DNA from: Staphylococcus schweitzeri
GTDB taxonomy: Bacteria; Bacillota; Bacilli; Staphylococcales; Staphylococcaceae
Direction of reading: 5' to 3'
Assembly: GCF_002902405.1 (NCBI RefSeq)
Contig: NZ_PPQS01000048.1
Coordinates: 1-54,276 of the forward strand
DNA: 54,276 nt
Of the stretch, positions 19,194-29,049 are shown in pieces (positions within the stretch are counted from its first letter, which is position 1; each line of letters opens with the position of its first letter). The notes below the pieces were generated by a model, which had not been told where the DNA came from, did no database searches, and was given only the letters and a program-made list of their open reading frames with translations. The translations under genes were made by a program, and so were the position numbers.

Positions 19194-19222
19194 TTAACAA
19201 CTGTTGCGTAGTATATTATAAT
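19194..19222 (+). promoter_or_regulatory. Sigma-A promoter of tarH
   Basis: TTAACA (19194-19199), a 17-bp spacer and TATAAT (19217-19222). The start should be near 19229, giving a leader of about 25 bases before the tarH ATG. Confidence 0.75.
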
Positions 19223-19226
19223 CTAG

Positions 19227-20048
<822 letters not shown>

Positions 20049-20055
20049 ATAAATA

Positions 20056-20104
20056 AATAAGAACCGAGATTATGCTTCCCCAGCAAATACTCGGTTCTTA
20101 TTTA
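20056..20104. terminator. Bidirectional terminator between tarH and tarA
   Basis: AATAAGAACCGAG (20056-20068) pairs perfectly with CTCGGTTCTTATT (20090-20102). U-rich tails lie on both sides of the convergent genes. Confidence 0.85.
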
Positions 20105-20115
20105 TTATTGTAAGA

Positions 20116-20880
20116 TTATTTAATCTTTTTATTTTTTCTTTTTATCTTAGCTATTTTATACATAAATATTGGAATGCTCTTAAGTCTACCAATTCGTTTC
20201 CAATCAATTAATGCTCGGTACACCCACTCAATATTTAATTTTCTGAAGATAAATGGCGCTCTTTTTTTAGCTCCTGCAAATACTTCTAAAGAACCCCCAA
20301 CTCCCATCATTACAGTAGAAACAAATTGTTGTTCATGTGCCATAATCCACTCTTCTTGTTTAGGGAATCCCATACCTACAAAAATATAATCTGGTTTAAA
20401 CAATTTAATGCGCTTAACCACTGTTTCATCTTCTAAATCAATATATCCATGGTGATGTGCAAAAGTAATATTTGGGTATCTTAGTTGTAATGCGTATTGC
20501 GCCGCTTCAACTATCTCATTTGTTGCGCCAAGTAAAAAAACTTTTTGATGATTTACATGTGCAATTTTTAAACATTCATCCATCAACTCAATACCTGGAA
20601 TACGTTGAGATAATGAACGATTCAAGCGACGTGAAGCTTTTACTACACCTGTTCCATCCGCAACAATATAACTTGCTCGATTAATTAATTCTAAATATGC
20701 TTGATGAGTTGTCGCATAATTTACTATTTCAGGGTTAGCTGTCACTATAAAAAGATTATTTGTTGTTTGGTGTGCAAAAAATGTTTTAATGTTTTCGACC
20801 ATCTTTAACATTGTTGTATTATCAAAATTGACCCCTAAAATATCAACTTTAGATGTGTTGCTTGTTTCTTCAACAGTCAT
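20116..20880 (-). CDS. tarA: TarA: N-acetylmannosamine transferase (WecG/TagA family)
   Basis: A 254-aa enzyme that adds ManNAc from UDP-ManNAc to GlcNAc-PP-undecaprenol, the committed step of wall teichoic acid synthesis. The conserved region YIVADGTGVVKASR (about 72-85) holds the catalytic Asp. VFLLGAT and PDYIFVGMGFPKQEEW (about 165-180) are the nucleotide-sugar-binding signatures. The C-terminus is basic, fitting membrane association. GGAGA lies 8 bases upstream of the ATG. It is its own transcription unit, convergent with tarH. Confidence 0.95.
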   Translation of the reverse strand: MTVEETSNTSKVDILGVNFDNTTMLKMVENIKTFFAHQTTNNLFIVTANPEIVNYATTHQAYLELINRASYIVADGTGVVKASRRLNRSLSQRIPGIELMDECLKIAHVNHQKVFLLGATNEIVEAAQYALQLRYPNITFAHHHGYIDLEDETVVKRIKLFKPDYIFVGMGFPKQEEWIMAHEQQFVSTVMMGVGGSLEVFAGAKKRAPFIFRKLNIEWVYRALIDWKRIGRLKSIPIFMYKIAKIKRKNKKIK

Positions 20881-21116
20881 AAAAGGAATCTCCTATCTTT
20901 TATCATTATTATTTTAGTGTAATTAAAATTAACAAGAATTATACTTATCCCATTTATATCGAAATGATTTTGCTTTATTTTAACACATTATTTCCTTCAC
21001 AAAAATTAAAATTAGTTTAACTAACGTAAGTCTAAAGTCTAACGCCAATTATGGCATTATCCTTTATAATAAGAGAGAATTAATTTTTAATTTACAATCT
21101 TATATGAGGTTACACA

Positions 21117-21869
21117 ATGAATTACTTAACTAATTTTCTAAAAACAACAACAGAACTAAATATTTATATCATTGTTTTCGTTGCAATAATCTATATTGTC
21201 GTCCATCAATTTAGACATAAACCTATATTGAATTATTTGGATATCATTTTAAATTATATACCTGTTCTTACACATGAGTTTGGACATGTGTTATTCAATA
21301 AAATAGCTGGAGGACGAGCAAAAGATTTAGTTATTGTTACAAGCCCAAGAGAACGACAGCTAACTCTACAACAAGGATTTGCTGTTACGCAATCCAGACA
21401 TTTAGTCGGTCAATGGCTTACAACTCTAGGTGGTTACTTAATGCCCCCAATGATGTTGCTTATAGGTTTAGCATCAAGTCACTATCAAATACCTAGCATA
21501 TTTATTTTTAGCTATTTATTGATATTTATCTATTTTCTAATATTAACATCTAGAAAAGGTACGCCTATTATTGTTATTACATTAATTTCAATTATGCTTT
21601 ACTTTATATTAAAAGATGACAATGTTTTAGCAATCCAAATGATTGTCACTATTAGTTATCAATTTATATTAGGTGTTTTACTAGGTGAAGTCCTTCAGTC
21701 TAGTTGGACAATTTCAAAATTAACTTTCCAGCGTCCAAGCCCACAATGGGACGGAAGTGCACTTAAAGATCTTAGCCATGTTCCAATCTTTATTTACAGT
21801 ACAATTTGGATTATCTTTAACCTTTATACAGTAAATATTTTACTTAAATACACACATCTATTAAGTTAA
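21117..21869 (+). CDS. M50-type membrane metalloprotease-like protein
   Basis: A 250-aa polytopic protein with six or seven hydrophobic segments. HEFGH (about 53-57, inside the second hydrophobic region) is a complete HExxH zinc motif. LTTLGGYLMPP follows at about 101-111, like the conserved GG loop of M50 proteases. A clear LDG motif is not visible; WDGSAL (about 208-213) is the best candidate for the third ligand. The fold resembles M50B family proteins rather than RseP, and no PDZ domain is present. Substrate unknown. GAGG precedes the ATG. It is divergent from tarA and convergent with mntR. Confidence 0.75.
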   Translation: MNYLTNFLKTTTELNIYIIVFVAIIYIVVHQFRHKPILNYLDIILNYIPVLTHEFGHVLFNKIAGGRAKDLVIVTSPRERQLTLQQGFAVTQSRHLVGQWLTTLGGYLMPPMMLLIGLASSHYQIPSIFIFSYLLIFIYFLILTSRKGTPIIVITLISIMLYFILKDDNVLAIQMIVTISYQFILGVLLGEVLQSSWTISKLTFQRPSPQWDGSALKDLSHVPIFIYSTIWIIFNLYTVNILLKYTHLLS

Positions 21870-21870
21870 T

Positions 21871-21941
21871 AAAAAGAAGCCTTAAATTACTATCCGTCAA
21901 TGTCTACTAGTGCATTTACGTTTAACTTTAAGGCTTCTTTA
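21871..21941. terminator. Bidirectional terminator between the M50-like gene and mntR
   Basis: AAAGAAGCCTTAAA (ending at 21886) pairs with TTTAAGGCTTCTTT (21927-21940) across a 40-base loop. U runs follow in both directions. Confidence 0.75.
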
Positions 21942-21943
21942 TT

Positions 21944-22588
21944 TTATTTTTCAGCGAACATGTTCATAGCATTTTCATAGCTAATAATTATAACATTGTC
22001 ATTACGTTTAATAATAATAACTTTATTCATTTCATCTTTAGACACGATTTCAACTTCATTACCTATCGATATATCTTTACTAGACAGGTACACTAACAAA
22101 TCCGTTTTATCTCTCACACGTTTGATAGTTACAAGATCACCCGGTTCATAATTTAAAATAGTCGTAACATATTTCTCTTTATATTCATTATTTCTTGGTA
22201 TAACTCCGCCATGGGGACACGTTTCAGGAAAATTCAATAGACTATCTAATCTCTCTACAAATAAATTTGAGATTCGATGTTCTAAAATTTCTGCTTCTTG
22301 ATGTACTTCTTCCCAATTATATTTCAATATTTCTATTAAAAATAATTCTAATAGTCGATGCCTCTTAATAATATCAAGTGTATGCATTAAACCATCTTCC
22401 GTTAATCTAACACCTTTATATGGTTTTGTTTCGACATAACCTGCTTTTTCAAGACGACCTACCATTTCACTTACAGATGGAGGTTTAATATTTAAAAATT
22501 GAGATAAGATTTTATTTGTCACAAAATTTTTATCGCCATTATTTGTAAGAATTGCCTTTAAATAATCCTCTTTTTCTTCAGTTAACAT
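21944..22588 (-). CDS. mntR: MntR: DtxR-family manganese-responsive repressor
   Basis: A 214-aa metalloregulator. An N-terminal winged helix (about 5-62, with NIKPPSVSEMVGRLEKAGYV as the recognition part) is followed by a metal-binding dimer domain with the typical residues of EVHQEAEILEH (about 94-104) and the conserved CPHGG (about 124-128). The C-terminal FeoA/SH3-like domain covers about 150-210. With Mn bound it should repress mntABC, which diverges from it across 121 bp. GAGGTG precedes the ATG. Confidence 0.93.
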   Translation of the reverse strand: MLTEEKEDYLKAILTNNGDKNFVTNKILSQFLNIKPPSVSEMVGRLEKAGYVETKPYKGVRLTEDGLMHTLDIIKRHRLLELFLIEILKYNWEEVHQEAEILEHRISNLFVERLDSLLNFPETCPHGGVIPRNNEYKEKYVTTILNYEPGDLVTIKRVRDKTDLLVYLSSKDISIGNEVEIVSKDEMNKVIIIKRNDNVIIISYENAMNMFAEK

Positions 22589-22632
22589 ACTTTCACCTCA
22601 CATACATTCACTTTATTATATCACGAATTTAC

Positions 22633-22686
22633 TTGACATGATAAATATTCTCAGTTTATTATACAATTAATTAGGTTAGCCTAAAC
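22633..22686 (+). promoter_or_regulatory. mntABC promoter and MntR operator
   Basis: TTGACA (22633-22638) is followed after 18 bp by TATTAT (22657-22662). Across the expected start point lies TTAGGTTAGCCTAA (22671-22684), which matches the core of the DtxR/SirR operator family. Binding there would block transcription at the start site. Confidence 0.8.
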
Positions 22687-22709
22687 TTTTAATTAGGAGG
22701 TATATACGT

Positions 22710-23453
22710 TTGTTAGAAACAAAAGATTTAAATTTGTTTTTAGGTAATAAGCATGTACTTAAAAACATTTCTTTATCGATACCAGTTCGCGGTGAAATTA
22801 TTGGTATCATGGGCCCAAACGGTGCTGGTAAATCTTCGCTAATCAAATCTTTAATTGGCGAATTTAACGCTACCGGTACAAAATTGTTATATAACAAACC
22901 TATACAACAACAACTGCAACACATTACATATATTCCACAAAAAGCACATATTGATTTAGATTTTCCAATAAGTGTGGAACAAGTGATTTTATCAGGTTGC
23001 TATAAAGAAATTGGATGGTTTAGACGGCCTAATAAATCAGCAAGGGATAAACTCAAACAGTTATTAAGCGATTTGGAATTAGAATCTTTACGTCATCGAC
23101 AAATTTCAGAATTAAGTGGTGGACAATTACAACGTGTATTAGTAGCGAGAGCATTGATGTCCGAAAGTGAAGTGTATTTTCTAGACGAACCTTTTGTAGG
23201 AATTGATTTTAGTAGCGAAAAATTGATTATGACAAAAATAGAAAATTTAAAACAACAAGGAAAACTTATCTTGATTATCCACCATGATTTATCAAAAGCA
23301 AAACAATACTTTGATCGCATTATTCTATTAAATCAAACATTACGATACTTTGGTGATAGTGAAGAAGCTATGAGTGTCACTCGCTTAAATGAAACTTTTA
23401 TGAGTAGTACAGACTGTAGTGACCCTAGTCAAAGGAGCAATATAACATGTTAG
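22710..23453 (+). CDS. mntA: MntA: manganese ABC importer ATPase
   Basis: A 247-aa ATPase of the cluster A-I metal importers. Walker A GPNGAGKSS is at 35-43, the signature LSGGQ at 135-139, Walker B EVYFLDEP at 154-161, and the H-loop IIHHDLSK. It begins with TTG (22710-22712), supported by AGGAGG 9 bases upstream. It is the first gene of mntABC and overlaps mntB by 7 bp. Confidence 0.95.
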   Translation: MLETKDLNLFLGNKHVLKNISLSIPVRGEIIGIMGPNGAGKSSLIKSLIGEFNATGTKLLYNKPIQQQLQHITYIPQKAHIDLDFPISVEQVILSGCYKEIGWFRRPNKSARDKLKQLLSDLELESLRHRQISELSGGQLQRVLVARALMSESEVYFLDEPFVGIDFSSEKLIMTKIENLKQQGKLILIIHHDLSKAKQYFDRIILLNQTLRYFGDSEEAMSVTRLNETFMSSTDCSDPSQRSNITC

Positions 23454-24283
23454 AGTTTGTCGAGCATTTATTTACATATCAATTCTTAAATCGTGCATTG
23501 ATAACTTCAATTATTGTAGGGATTGTTTGCGGTACAGTTGGTAGTTTGATTGTATTACGAGGTCTTTCATTAATGGGAGATGCAATGAGTCATGCTGTAT
23601 TACCTGGTGTTGCACTATCATTCTTGTTTGGTATACCAATGTTTGTAGGTGCACTTGTAACTGGTATGATTGCAAGTATTTTTATCGGTTATATCACATC
23701 TAGTAGTAAAACGAAACCAGATGCCGCGATTGGAATTAGTTTTACCGCTTTCTTAGCTTCAGGGATAATTATTATAAGCTTAATAAACACAACGACAGAT
23801 TTATACCATATTTTATTTGGTAACTTATTAGCTATCACAAATAGTGCTTTTCTAACAACAATTGTGATTGGTTCAATTGTCCTAATATTAATCATTATTT
23901 TCTATCGTCCATTAATGATTTCTACGTTCGATCCAACGTTCAGTAGAATGAGTGGTCTAAATACTACGTTACTACATTACTTTGTGATGTTATTACTTTC
24001 ATTAGTAACAGTCGCAAGTATTCAAACGGTTGGTATTATTCTTGTAGTTGCTTTATTAATTACACCTGCATCTACAGCATTTTTAATAAGTAAAAAACTG
24101 TACTCAATGATGATTATAGCGAGTTTAATAAGTGTCATAAGTTCGATTGTTGGACTTTATTACAGCTATATTTATAACATTCCAAGTGGTGCAACAATTG
24201 TACTTTGTACATTTGTAATTTATATCATCACATTATTTTTCACAAAATTTACGAATAGAAAGAAACGAGGAAGTTTAACATGA
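23447..24283 (+). CDS. mntB: MntB: manganese ABC importer permease
   Basis: A 278-aa ABC-3-family permease with about eight membrane segments. LRGLSLMGDAMSHAVLPGVALSF (split about 38-60) is the coupling-helix signature of the metal permeases. AAGGAGC lies 7 to 8 bases before the ATG, inside the end of mntA, and the gene overlaps mntC by 4 bp. Both overlaps argue for strict co-translation of the three subunits. Confidence 0.94.
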   Translation: MLEFVEHLFTYQFLNRALITSIIVGIVCGTVGSLIVLRGLSLMGDAMSHAVLPGVALSFLFGIPMFVGALVTGMIASIFIGYITSSSKTKPDAAIGISFTAFLASGIIIISLINTTTDLYHILFGNLLAITNSAFLTTIVIGSIVLILIIIFYRPLMISTFDPTFSRMSGLNTTLLHYFVMLLLSLVTVASIQTVGIILVVALLITPASTAFLISKKLYSMMIIASLISVISSIVGLYYSYIYNIPSGATIVLCTFVIYIITLFFTKFTNRKKRGSLT

Positions 24284-25209
24284 AAAAATTAATACCTTTA
24301 TTATTAGCCTTATTGCTTCTAGTAGCTGCATGTGGTACTGGTGGTAAACAAAGTAGTGATAAGTCAAATGGCAAACTAAAAGTTGTAACGACAAATTCAA
24401 TTTTATACGATATGGCTAAAAATGTTGGTGGAGACAACGTCGATATTCATAGTATTGTCCCAGTTGGTCAAGATCCTCATGAATATGAAGTTAAACCTAA
24501 AGATATTAAAAAGTTAACTGACGCTGACGTCATTTTATATAACGGCTTAAACTTAGAAACTGGTAACGGTTGGTTTGAAAAAGCCTTAGAACAAGCTGGT
24601 AAATCTTTAAAAGATAAAAAAGTTATCGCAGTATCAAAAGATGTTAAACCTATCTATTTAAACGGTGAAGAAGGCAACAAAGATAAACAAGACCCACACG
24701 CATGGTTAAGTTTAGACAACGGTATTAAATACGTAAAAACAATTCAACAAACATTTATCGACAACGACAAAAAACATAAAGCAGATTATGAAAAACAAGG
24801 TAATAAGTACATTGCACAATTGGAAAAGTTAAATAATGATAGTAAAGATAAATTTAATGATATTCCAAAAGCACAACGTGCCATGATCACAAGTGAAGGT
24901 GCATTTAAATACTTCTCAAAACAATATGGCATTACTCCAGGTTATATTTGGGAAATTAACACTGAGAAACAAGGTACACCAGAGCAAATGAGACAAGCAA
25001 TCGAGTTTGTAAAAGCACATAAATTAAAACATTTATTAGTTGAAACAAGTGTTGATAAAAAAGCAATGGAAAGTTTATCTGAAGAAACGAAGAAAGATAT
25101 CTTCGGTGAAGTGTACACAGATTCAATTGGTAAAGAAGGCACTAAAGGTGATTCTTATTATAAAATGATGAAATCAAACATTGAAACTGTACACGGAAGT
25201 ATGAAATAA
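24280..25209 (+). CDS. mntC: MntC: manganese-binding lipoprotein
   Basis: A 309-aa cluster A-I substrate-binding protein. The lipobox is VAAC with Cys18, so the mature protein is anchored to the membrane outside. All four metal ligands are present in precursor numbering: His67, His140, Glu206 and Asp281, which correspond to mature His50, His123, Glu189 and Asp264. It delivers Mn2+ to MntB; it is a well-studied virulence factor and vaccine antigen. The 3' UTR continues into the RsaC region. Confidence 0.96.
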   Translation: MKKLIPLLLALLLLVAACGTGGKQSSDKSNGKLKVVTTNSILYDMAKNVGGDNVDIHSIVPVGQDPHEYEVKPKDIKKLTDADVILYNGLNLETGNGWFEKALEQAGKSLKDKKVIAVSKDVKPIYLNGEEGNKDKQDPHAWLSLDNGIKYVKTIQQTFIDNDKKHKADYEKQGNKYIAQLEKLNNDSKDKFNDIPKAQRAMITSEGAFKYFSKQYGITPGYIWEINTEKQGTPEQMRQAIEFVKAHKLKHLLVETSVDKKAMESLSEETKKDIFGEVYTDSIGKEGTKGDSYYKMMKSNIETVHGSMK

Positions 25210-25242
25210 CTCGCTGAGTTTTAATGAAGTATGATGAATTGA

Positions 25243-25297
25243 TGTTGATGCAACCTAAAATATTGGTTTTTCCAATATTTTAGGCCATACATCAACA
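25243..25297 (+). other. Long perfect hairpin at the mntC/RsaC junction (possible RNase III site)
   Basis: TGTTGATG (25243-25250) pairs with CATCAACA (25290-25297), and inside it CCTAAAATATTGG (25254-25266) pairs perfectly with CCAATATTTTAGG (25272-25284) over five T. There is no U run after it, so it is not a standard terminator. A long duplex here fits the known RNase III release of RsaC, but the exact cut site is inference. Confidence 0.65.
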
Positions 25298-25934
25298 TAG
25301 CAAAGTCGAAGACTAATAGTCCCATATCGTGCGTTAAATATATATTACCCTCCTATTAATATATACCGTTCCCGATCGCACGATATGGTGGTATTAGAAC
25401 TTCTCTTTGAACGAGAGAGAAAAGCTAGAAGTTCTTATGCAGTTTTGATTTAAACTTTAAACATTTATCACTCTTTGAATAAAAGAGCAAAGCTAAAAGC
25501 TTTATGCAGTTTTGATTAAACTGTCGTTCCCTTCATCTCTTTTAACCATAGAGATGCGTTAGAATTTCTTCTAATACAATTTATATAACGCCATTCCCTA
25601 CACACTCTTTTAAAGAGATTCACACGCGCGAATAAATTGTATTACATACTAACTTTAAAAAGGCTTTTCTTAATCGTAGTAACAAAGTTTGAGGTTCTTA
25701 TGTGATTGGACAACTGTTCTCCCTACTAGACTTTTAGCATAGCTGGTTAAAAGTACTATTACAGATTGTTCAATTGTATGCCCCTTTCCTTTGAACGGAA
25801 TACTAAAAGTTATGTGCAGTAACTTTTAGTAGGCATACCACTTTTGCATCAAGCTATAAATAATCGCATACTTTGATATTTAATCTGGCCTATCAAAGTA
25901 AATATCTATGGTTTCCTCCCCCCATAGATCCTCA

Positions 25935-25976
25935 AGCCACACTCATCCGATGTCATATGAGTGTGGCTATTTTTAT
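25935..25976 (+). terminator. Terminator of mntABC-rsaC
   Basis: AGCCACACTCAT (25935-25946) pairs perfectly with ATGAGTGTGGCT (25957-25968) and is followed by ATTTTTAT. Confidence 0.9.
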
Positions 25977-26133
25977 GTAAATTAACTTCTCACCTTCTTT
26001 AAATGACATAGCAAATCAACTTAATACGAGTTCTCCATCAAATGTGGTGAGTATATAATTTAAAGAACTATTTTAAATTACAACTTTTAGAGTTTTTATT
26101 ATTAGATAGAGGCAATTGCGCTTTTTGTGTATT

Positions 26134-26160
26134 AAAAAAAGCAGGAAGTTTTACCTTCCC
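26134..26160 (-). terminator. Second, distal terminator after the CPA1 antiporter gene
   Basis: On the minus strand GGAAG pairs with CTTCC (26144-26148 with 26155-26159) and is followed by TGC and seven U. It lies about 100 bp beyond the stop codon and behind a stronger hairpin, so it is either a backup terminator or the end of a short unannotated transcript. Confidence 0.5.
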
Positions 26161-26200
26161 ACCATAAAAGATGAAGTACCTTAATACGCAACTCATATTT

Positions 26201-26246
26201 AAAAGGGATTGATGAAAAGCCATTATGTTTTTCATCAATCCCTTTT
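26201..26246 (-). terminator. Terminator of the CPA1 antiporter gene
   Basis: An 18-bp perfect inverted repeat (26201-26218 with 26229-26246) lies 15 bp past the stop. The minus-strand tail is TTTTAAAT. Confidence 0.75.
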
Positions 26247-26260
26247 AGCATAGTTACGAA

Positions 26261-28303
26261 CTACGTCATACTATCTACAATAACCATTTCATCATAATTG
26301 ATTGCCTCTCTTAATTTCAAAGCAGTACCTTCAGATACCTCATCTGTATCAATCAATTCACGTAAAATGCGACGTTGTTCTCGTAAAGCATTTAATTTAA
26401 TTTTAGTAATCGTATCTTCACTTGCAGAGTTGAAGAAATTAGATGGTGTTAAGTTTTCAATTCTCATTAAATAACCATCACAAACCATCCCTACTTCTAG
26501 TGTGTTATCTTTCGTCGTCTCTTTAGATAATCGACTGACAACATTATAATGAACTAACTTATTGATTTTATTTAATTCCATTAAGTTATCTGTAACACTT
26601 AACGAAGAAGCAGAATTGACTTTCGTTTGAACTCGTCGTTTTAATAATGCACCACGTAATAAAACTATCATTCTTCTAATTAATGAAGCCTGTTTATATA
26701 CCTGCGTTCTTTCTGCATAACGCATATAGTTTTCAAGTACACTATTTGTAATTTGTCCTTCATCTACTAAAGATTCTAGCGTTTTCGTTTCAACATTAAA
26801 CGCAATTTTTTGCAATCGTTCTAATTCTTTTGAGTTTTCATCATCTTTTTCTACTGTTTTTAAAAATGCTAACTTATCATGATACTCTTTAATGACATTA
26901 CCATATTTATAACTTGTTTCAAAAGTTGATTTCTGATTTAAGTAGTCAATAACATGTTCGAGTATATAAATTCTAGCGACTTTAAACGACATATTGCCAA
27001 TAACAGTTTTAGGTGCTGGTTTTGTTAACATTGGTAACAAAACTTGAGCAACTACTAAACTAATAATTACCATTCCTGATGCTATAAATAATAAGTCATT
27101 TCGATAAGTAAACTCATGGTGCCCAGCTAAAAAGTACGGTAATGTTAAAGCAATTGCTAATGATATTGTCCCATGCACACCACATAAAGTCATAATTAAA
27201 GCATATAAACTACGCTTCGGTGGCTTCTCAGTCGTTGGATTATCATCATCATTTTTAGACATCATTTTTTGGAATGGACTGATGGCTAAATAAAAATACG
27301 GATATAAGACATAAACCCAAACAAATCTAAATAAGTATACGGCAAATGCAACAACAACTGTTATACCAATTAAAAAGATCAAATTGTGTGGTTCTGTTTT
27401 AATAATTTTAATGACAACTTCAGGAACTAAAAAACCTAGTATTGAAAAGACAAAGCCATTCAAAACATAGCCTAAAATATTCCACGTATGATTGTAACTC
27501 ATTTGTAATTGTGTACGTACTTGCATAATTCTATCTCGTTCAAATCCATGTACTAGACCAGCAACTACTGCTGCAATGATACCTGATGCATGGAATAATT
27601 CAGCAATTAAATATGTAACGAACGGTGTTAACAATTGAATTATCGTAAACATATTTATGTTTTCATAGCCTCGACGCATCAATGTCAATCGGAATCTTAC
27701 TAATGCCATACCTATAAGCAAACCAATGACTGCACCACCTAATGATGCAACTAAAAATAACTGGACTGCATCTACAAGTGAAAATGCACCTGTTACTAAT
27801 ACGCCAACAGCTATTTTAAAAGAAATGATACCAGCAGCATCGTTTAATAATGATTCACCTTCAAGGATAGTCATTGCGCCTTTTGGCAATACTTTTCCTT
27901 TAGTGATTGCTTGTACAGCTACTGCATCAGTTGGGCAAAGTATTGCTGCAATAGCAAATGCTGCCCCAATAGGTAAATCTGGCCATATCCAATGTATAAA
28001 TAAGCCAACGCCTATGACTGTAGTTATTACTAAACCTAATGCCATCATCATTACTGGTTTAATGTACTTTCTTAAATGTACTCTTGATACATTAACACCT
28101 TCTACAAATAATAAAGGTGCAATCATTGTTACCATAAATAATTCAGAATCAAAATTAAATTGAACAGGGATTGGGGTAATAAATAGTAACATGCCCAAGA
28201 AAATTTGTATAAATGCTAGGGGTACTTTAGGTATGAAAGTATGGACGAAAGAACTTAGTATTACAACAGCTATAAATATAAGTATTGTTTCAAATATTTC
28301 CAA
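26261..28303 (-). CDS. CPA1-family Na+(K+)/H+ antiporter (NhaP/NhaG-like)
   Basis: A 680-aa protein: about 12 membrane segments (residues 1 to about 420) and a long cytosolic helical tail (about 430-680). The CPA1 transport motifs are CPTDAVAVQ (about 122-130) and GESLLNDAAGI (about 149-159), whose Asn-Asp pair binds the cation. The tail is longer than in minimal NhaP proteins and is probably regulatory. Translation begins at TTG (28301-28303) with GAGGTG just upstream. It follows mnhG2 on the same strand but a terminator separates them. Substrate preference (Na+, K+) cannot be read. Confidence 0.88.
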   Translation of the reverse strand: MEIFETILIFIAVVILSSFVHTFIPKVPLAFIQIFLGMLLFITPIPVQFNFDSELFMVTMIAPLLFVEGVNVSRVHLRKYIKPVMMMALGLVITTVIGVGLFIHWIWPDLPIGAAFAIAAILCPTDAVAVQAITKGKVLPKGAMTILEGESLLNDAAGIISFKIAVGVLVTGAFSLVDAVQLFLVASLGGAVIGLLIGMALVRFRLTLMRRGYENINMFTIIQLLTPFVTYLIAELFHASGIIAAVVAGLVHGFERDRIMQVRTQLQMSYNHTWNILGYVLNGFVFSILGFLVPEVVIKIIKTEPHNLIFLIGITVVVAFAVYLFRFVWVYVLYPYFYLAISPFQKMMSKNDDDNPTTEKPPKRSLYALIMTLCGVHGTISLAIALTLPYFLAGHHEFTYRNDLLFIASGMVIISLVVAQVLLPMLTKPAPKTVIGNMSFKVARIYILEHVIDYLNQKSTFETSYKYGNVIKEYHDKLAFLKTVEKDDENSKELERLQKIAFNVETKTLESLVDEGQITNSVLENYMRYAERTQVYKQASLIRRMIVLLRGALLKRRVQTKVNSASSLSVTDNLMELNKINKLVHYNVVSRLSKETTKDNTLEVGMVCDGYLMRIENLTPSNFFNSASEDTITKIKLNALREQRRILRELIDTDEVSEGTALKLREAINYDEMVIVDSMT

Positions 28304-28538
28304 ACTTTCACCTCTCTAAAAAGTATTGTTTAATTGAAAATTAAGTATCACATCTCGTTGTAATAATACTTTTGAGGATAATTTAATTAACGACCACTAA
28401 AGTAATTAAATATAGATTTTGTTCTACGATTGCAGTACTCAAATTTGCAATTATTTAATTTTATTTTATCACTAATTGTTTGAATAAATAAACATCTTGC
28501 TTTCTGTGTACCGTATCATTACCAGTGAGTAATTAACA
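28304..28538. other. Promoter region of the CPA1 antiporter gene
   Basis: AT-rich spacer between the mnhG2 terminator and the antiporter start. I see no coding frame, repeat or confident hexamer pair. Confidence 0.4.
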
Positions 28539-28584
28539 AAATGAGCACTTCGACATAACATTAAATGTCTCGAAGTGCTCATTT
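28539..28584 (-). terminator. Terminator of the mnh2 operon
   Basis: AAATGAGCACTTCG (28539-28552) pairs perfectly with CGAAGTGCTCATTT (28571-28584), about 50 bp past the mnhG2 stop, with a U-rich tail on the minus strand. Confidence 0.85.
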
Positions 28585-28634
28585 GATTATTTATTTTAAT
28601 AAAATAAGTGGGATTACCTATCTTCTCATTATAT

Positions 28635-29049
28635 TCATCTGTCTTTTTGGTACCATGATTTTCGATGCGCTTCTCTTTTTTTGGCACGAGCTTTTAATGC
28701 GTCGCTAGAATTTTGTTCATTAGAACTTAATAGTATAGAAGTATGTGTTTGCTCATCATTTTTTCTATACATGTAAGCCCCATTTCGATATGCAGCTCGA
28801 GCTACTAAATGCATCCCTACAGGTGAAGTTAAATTTATAAAAACAAGAGAAAGTATTAATCTTACACTGAAAAAACCTGTATTTACAATAAAATAAATGA
28901 ACACTCCTATTAACGTTAGTAACACAGAAAGCGTTGAACTTTTAGTAGCAGCATGGCTTCTTAAGAATACGTCTTGAAATTTCACAATTCCTATTGCACT
29001 AATAAGCGCAATAATACTACCTAGCAACAACATCACGGCGGCGATAAGA

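Larger units (their letters stand above)
25210..25976 (+). ncRNA. rsaC: RsaC small RNA region (3' part of the mntABC transcript)
   Basis: About 770 bases of structured, non-coding DNA run from the mntC stop to a strong terminator with no internal promoter that I can see. RsaC is known to be released from the mntABC 3' UTR by RNase III during Mn starvation, and to vary in length between strains through repeats; its conserved 3' end targets sodA. Here I see a long hairpin at 25243-25297, a second with stem CCATATCGTGCG (25322-25333 with 25377-25388), and two TTATGCAGTT modules (25435 and 25502). C-rich loops lie near 25350, 25528, 25710 and 25915. The processed 5' end cannot be read from sequence. 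Confidence 0.8.

Noticed and set aside
25300..25930. CRISPR-like array in the RsaC region
   Set aside because: The repeats are degenerate hairpins of unequal spacing, with no constant repeat-spacer pattern and no cas genes.
27726..28163. 145-codon frame antisense to the CPA1 antiporter gene
   Set aside because: No Shine-Dalgarno sequence and a composition expected from reading membrane-protein DNA backwards. Other antisense frames were dropped for the same reason.
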